A DNA stretch of 6,576 nt, taken from the NCBI GenBank assembly GCA_900756495.1, contig CAAEKI010000236.1, positions 1-6,576 of the forward strand, read 5' to 3'. This document shows positions 5,684-6,576 of this stretch, one piece after another. Source of the stretch: an uncultured Oscillospiraceae bacterium. Lineage in GTDB: Bacteria > Bacillota > Clostridia > Oscillospirales > Oscillospiraceae. Within the stretch, counting starts at the first letter, position 1. Each line of letters starts with the position of its first letter. The position numbers were made by a program, and so were the translations under genes. The notes under the pieces were generated by a model, which saw only the letters and a program-made list of their open reading frames with translations, had not been told where the DNA came from and made no database searches.

Positions 5684-6576
5684 GTGCTCTTCACCGTGAG
5701 AGAGGTCGATGTTCTGCGCCTGCTCTGCTGGTGCCAGAATGTTAAGCCGGAGGATTTGAATAAGATTTCCACCGAGACGGAACGGGAGAATCTGATTGCT
5801 CTGGGGTTTGCCAAGCTGCACGAGAGAAGCGGTACCCTGACCATTACGGAAAGCGGGAAAGCCTTTCTTCATGTGCTCTTAGAGGGCGAAGTTCCCAACC
5901 TTGCGTTTTCCTACCGTCCCGAACTCATTGAGCGGCGAGTCCGCTTATCAAGAGTCGTGCTGACTGCCTACTACGCCGGCATCAATGTGTTCACGACTGG
6001 GGCAAGCAGCTTGAGCGCCCGGTCCTCATTGTTCCTGACTTCTGTTACAAGAAACAGTGGTAGAAATTCATGGGGCAGCGCACGTGTCGGTGCCATCGCC
6101 CATCTGGGCAACACCTACTACGCGGTGCATTACATCTGCCCCGGTATCGGCCGCATGGCGGTCAACGATGAACTGAAGGCTTTTCATAACCACACCAATT
6201 TCGGTGTCGGGACCAACCGGGCCTTTCTCTTTGCAGGCCCGACTTACAACGATGTGATCGAGGAGCTGAAGATATACGGCGAAAAGAAAGATACAAAACT
6301 GATTCGGTACGGAGATGTCTACCGGGGACTGACTTCACCCATTCATCTGCTCTCCTGTGATGAAACGGGGGCAAGGCAGCTTCAGATCATGTGCGTTCCC
6401 AATTACCGTGAGAAGCTGGCAGGCCTGATGCTCAAGGGGGCCTACCAGCCTCCACCGGATGACGCTCCTGCGTGGGATGGGATGTTCAACGGAAGTCCTT
6501 TCGTCGTTGGAGTGGACATGAACCTGCGGCGGATCGACGCTGCTGTTAAATTTGCAAAGAAGAAAGATTGTCTTCC
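5684..6576 (+). CDS. Unrecognised protein with winged-helix-like N-terminus (3' end outside window)
   Basis: The frame is open from GTG 5684 to the window end, giving 297 codons and two bases of the next, with no stop. Residues 4-64 look like a winged helix: VREVDVLRLLCWCQ as helix 1, PEDLNKI and TETERENLIALGFAKLHE as following helices, and GTLTITESGKAFL as the wing. After that comes an alpha/beta region. A distinctive stretch near 135-163 reads VGAIAHLGNTYYAVHY, then ICPGIGRMAVNDE, followed by FLFAGPTYNDVIEELKIYG. I do not recognise the family. A winged-helix start followed by a larger domain recalls the replication-relaxation-type proteins of mobile elements, but this is only a resemblance of layout. 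It lies in the same direction as the transfer operon but behind the structured gap, with its own strong ribosome site, so it may be separately controlled. Confidence 0.8.
   Translation, partial: MLFTVREVDVLRLLCWCQNVKPEDLNKISTETERENLIALGFAKLHERSGTLTITESGKAFLHVLLEGEVPNLAFSYRPELIERRVRLSRVVLTAYYAGINVFTTGASSLSARSSLFLTSVTRNSGRNSWGSARVGAIAHLGNTYYAVHYICPGIGRMAVNDELKAFHNHTNFGVGTNRAFLFAGPTYNDVIEELKIYGEKKDTKLIRYGDVYRGLTSPIHLLSCDETGARQLQIMCVPNYREKLAGLMLKGAYQPPPDDAPAWDGMFNGSPFVVGVDMNLRRIDAAVKFAKKKDCL

Noticed and set aside
5428..5872. Overlapping reverse-strand open frames of 138 and 104 codons
   Set aside because: They cross the hairpin region and the start of the winged-helix gene, and contain the stems as low-complexity residues; no family resemblance is seen. 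The + strand frame from 5684 has a far better ribosome site.
5995..6063. Protein-like stretch WGKQLERPVLIVPDFCYKKQ in another frame inside the last gene, suggesting a frameshift
   Set aside because: This frame ends at TAG 6061 with no continuation, whereas the main frame stays open on both sides and reads as a plausible continuous protein; two compensating shifts would be needed.

Overview
The window is a rightward (+ strand) gene cluster that looks like the transfer module of an integrative and conjugative element, or a conjugative plasmid, from a Gram-positive gut-type bacterium, most likely of the class Clostridia. The reasons are the gene content (a membrane-anchored NlpC/P60 peptidase, a PrgI-family membrane protein and a VirB4 ATPase: the core of a Gram-positive type IV secretion system), a moderately GC-rich composition, strong GGAGG Shine-Dalgarno sites and very tight stop/start overlaps. 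The assignment rests on motif recognition, with no database search. No relaxase, coupling protein, integrase or attachment site lies in the window.

Layout. Bases 1-135 are the lysine-rich tail of an upstream gene. It is followed with ATGA-type coupling by the NlpC/P60 peptidase (132-1484), a small XRE-like helix-turn-helix protein (1484-1756), PrgI (1746-2051), a 224-residue protein resembling a VirB4 N-terminal domain without an ATPase domain (2048-2722), the full VirB4 ATPase (2727-4703) and a 227-residue protein (4696-5379). The C-terminal half of that last protein carries a D-x-D-N / D-D-x-Q pattern reminiscent of RusA-type Holliday junction resolvases. All these genes overlap or nearly touch, so they are almost certainly one operon.

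The operon is then broken by a 304-base non-coding gap (5380-5683) that is unusually rich in inverted repeats: a 14-base perfect inverted repeat with a long loop, a 9-pair hairpin, a 10-base perfect inverted repeat and a 25-pair hairpin directly upstream of a near-perfect Shine-Dalgarno sequence. An octamer in the first repeat recurs in the loop of the third structure, so alternative pairings are possible. A weak sigma-A-like promoter can be drawn across the third repeat. The gap may be a regulatory leader, a structured RNA or a DNA-processing site; sequence alone does not decide.

After the gap, an open frame begins at GTG 5684 and runs off the end of the window (297 codons seen). It has a winged-helix-like N-terminus and an unrecognised remainder.

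How it works together: the peptidase would open the peptidoglycan locally, PrgI and the upstream membrane protein would form the inner-membrane channel, VirB4 would power assembly or transfer, and the HTH protein may regulate the element. The RusA-like protein and the last gene are more likely to act in DNA processing or regulation.
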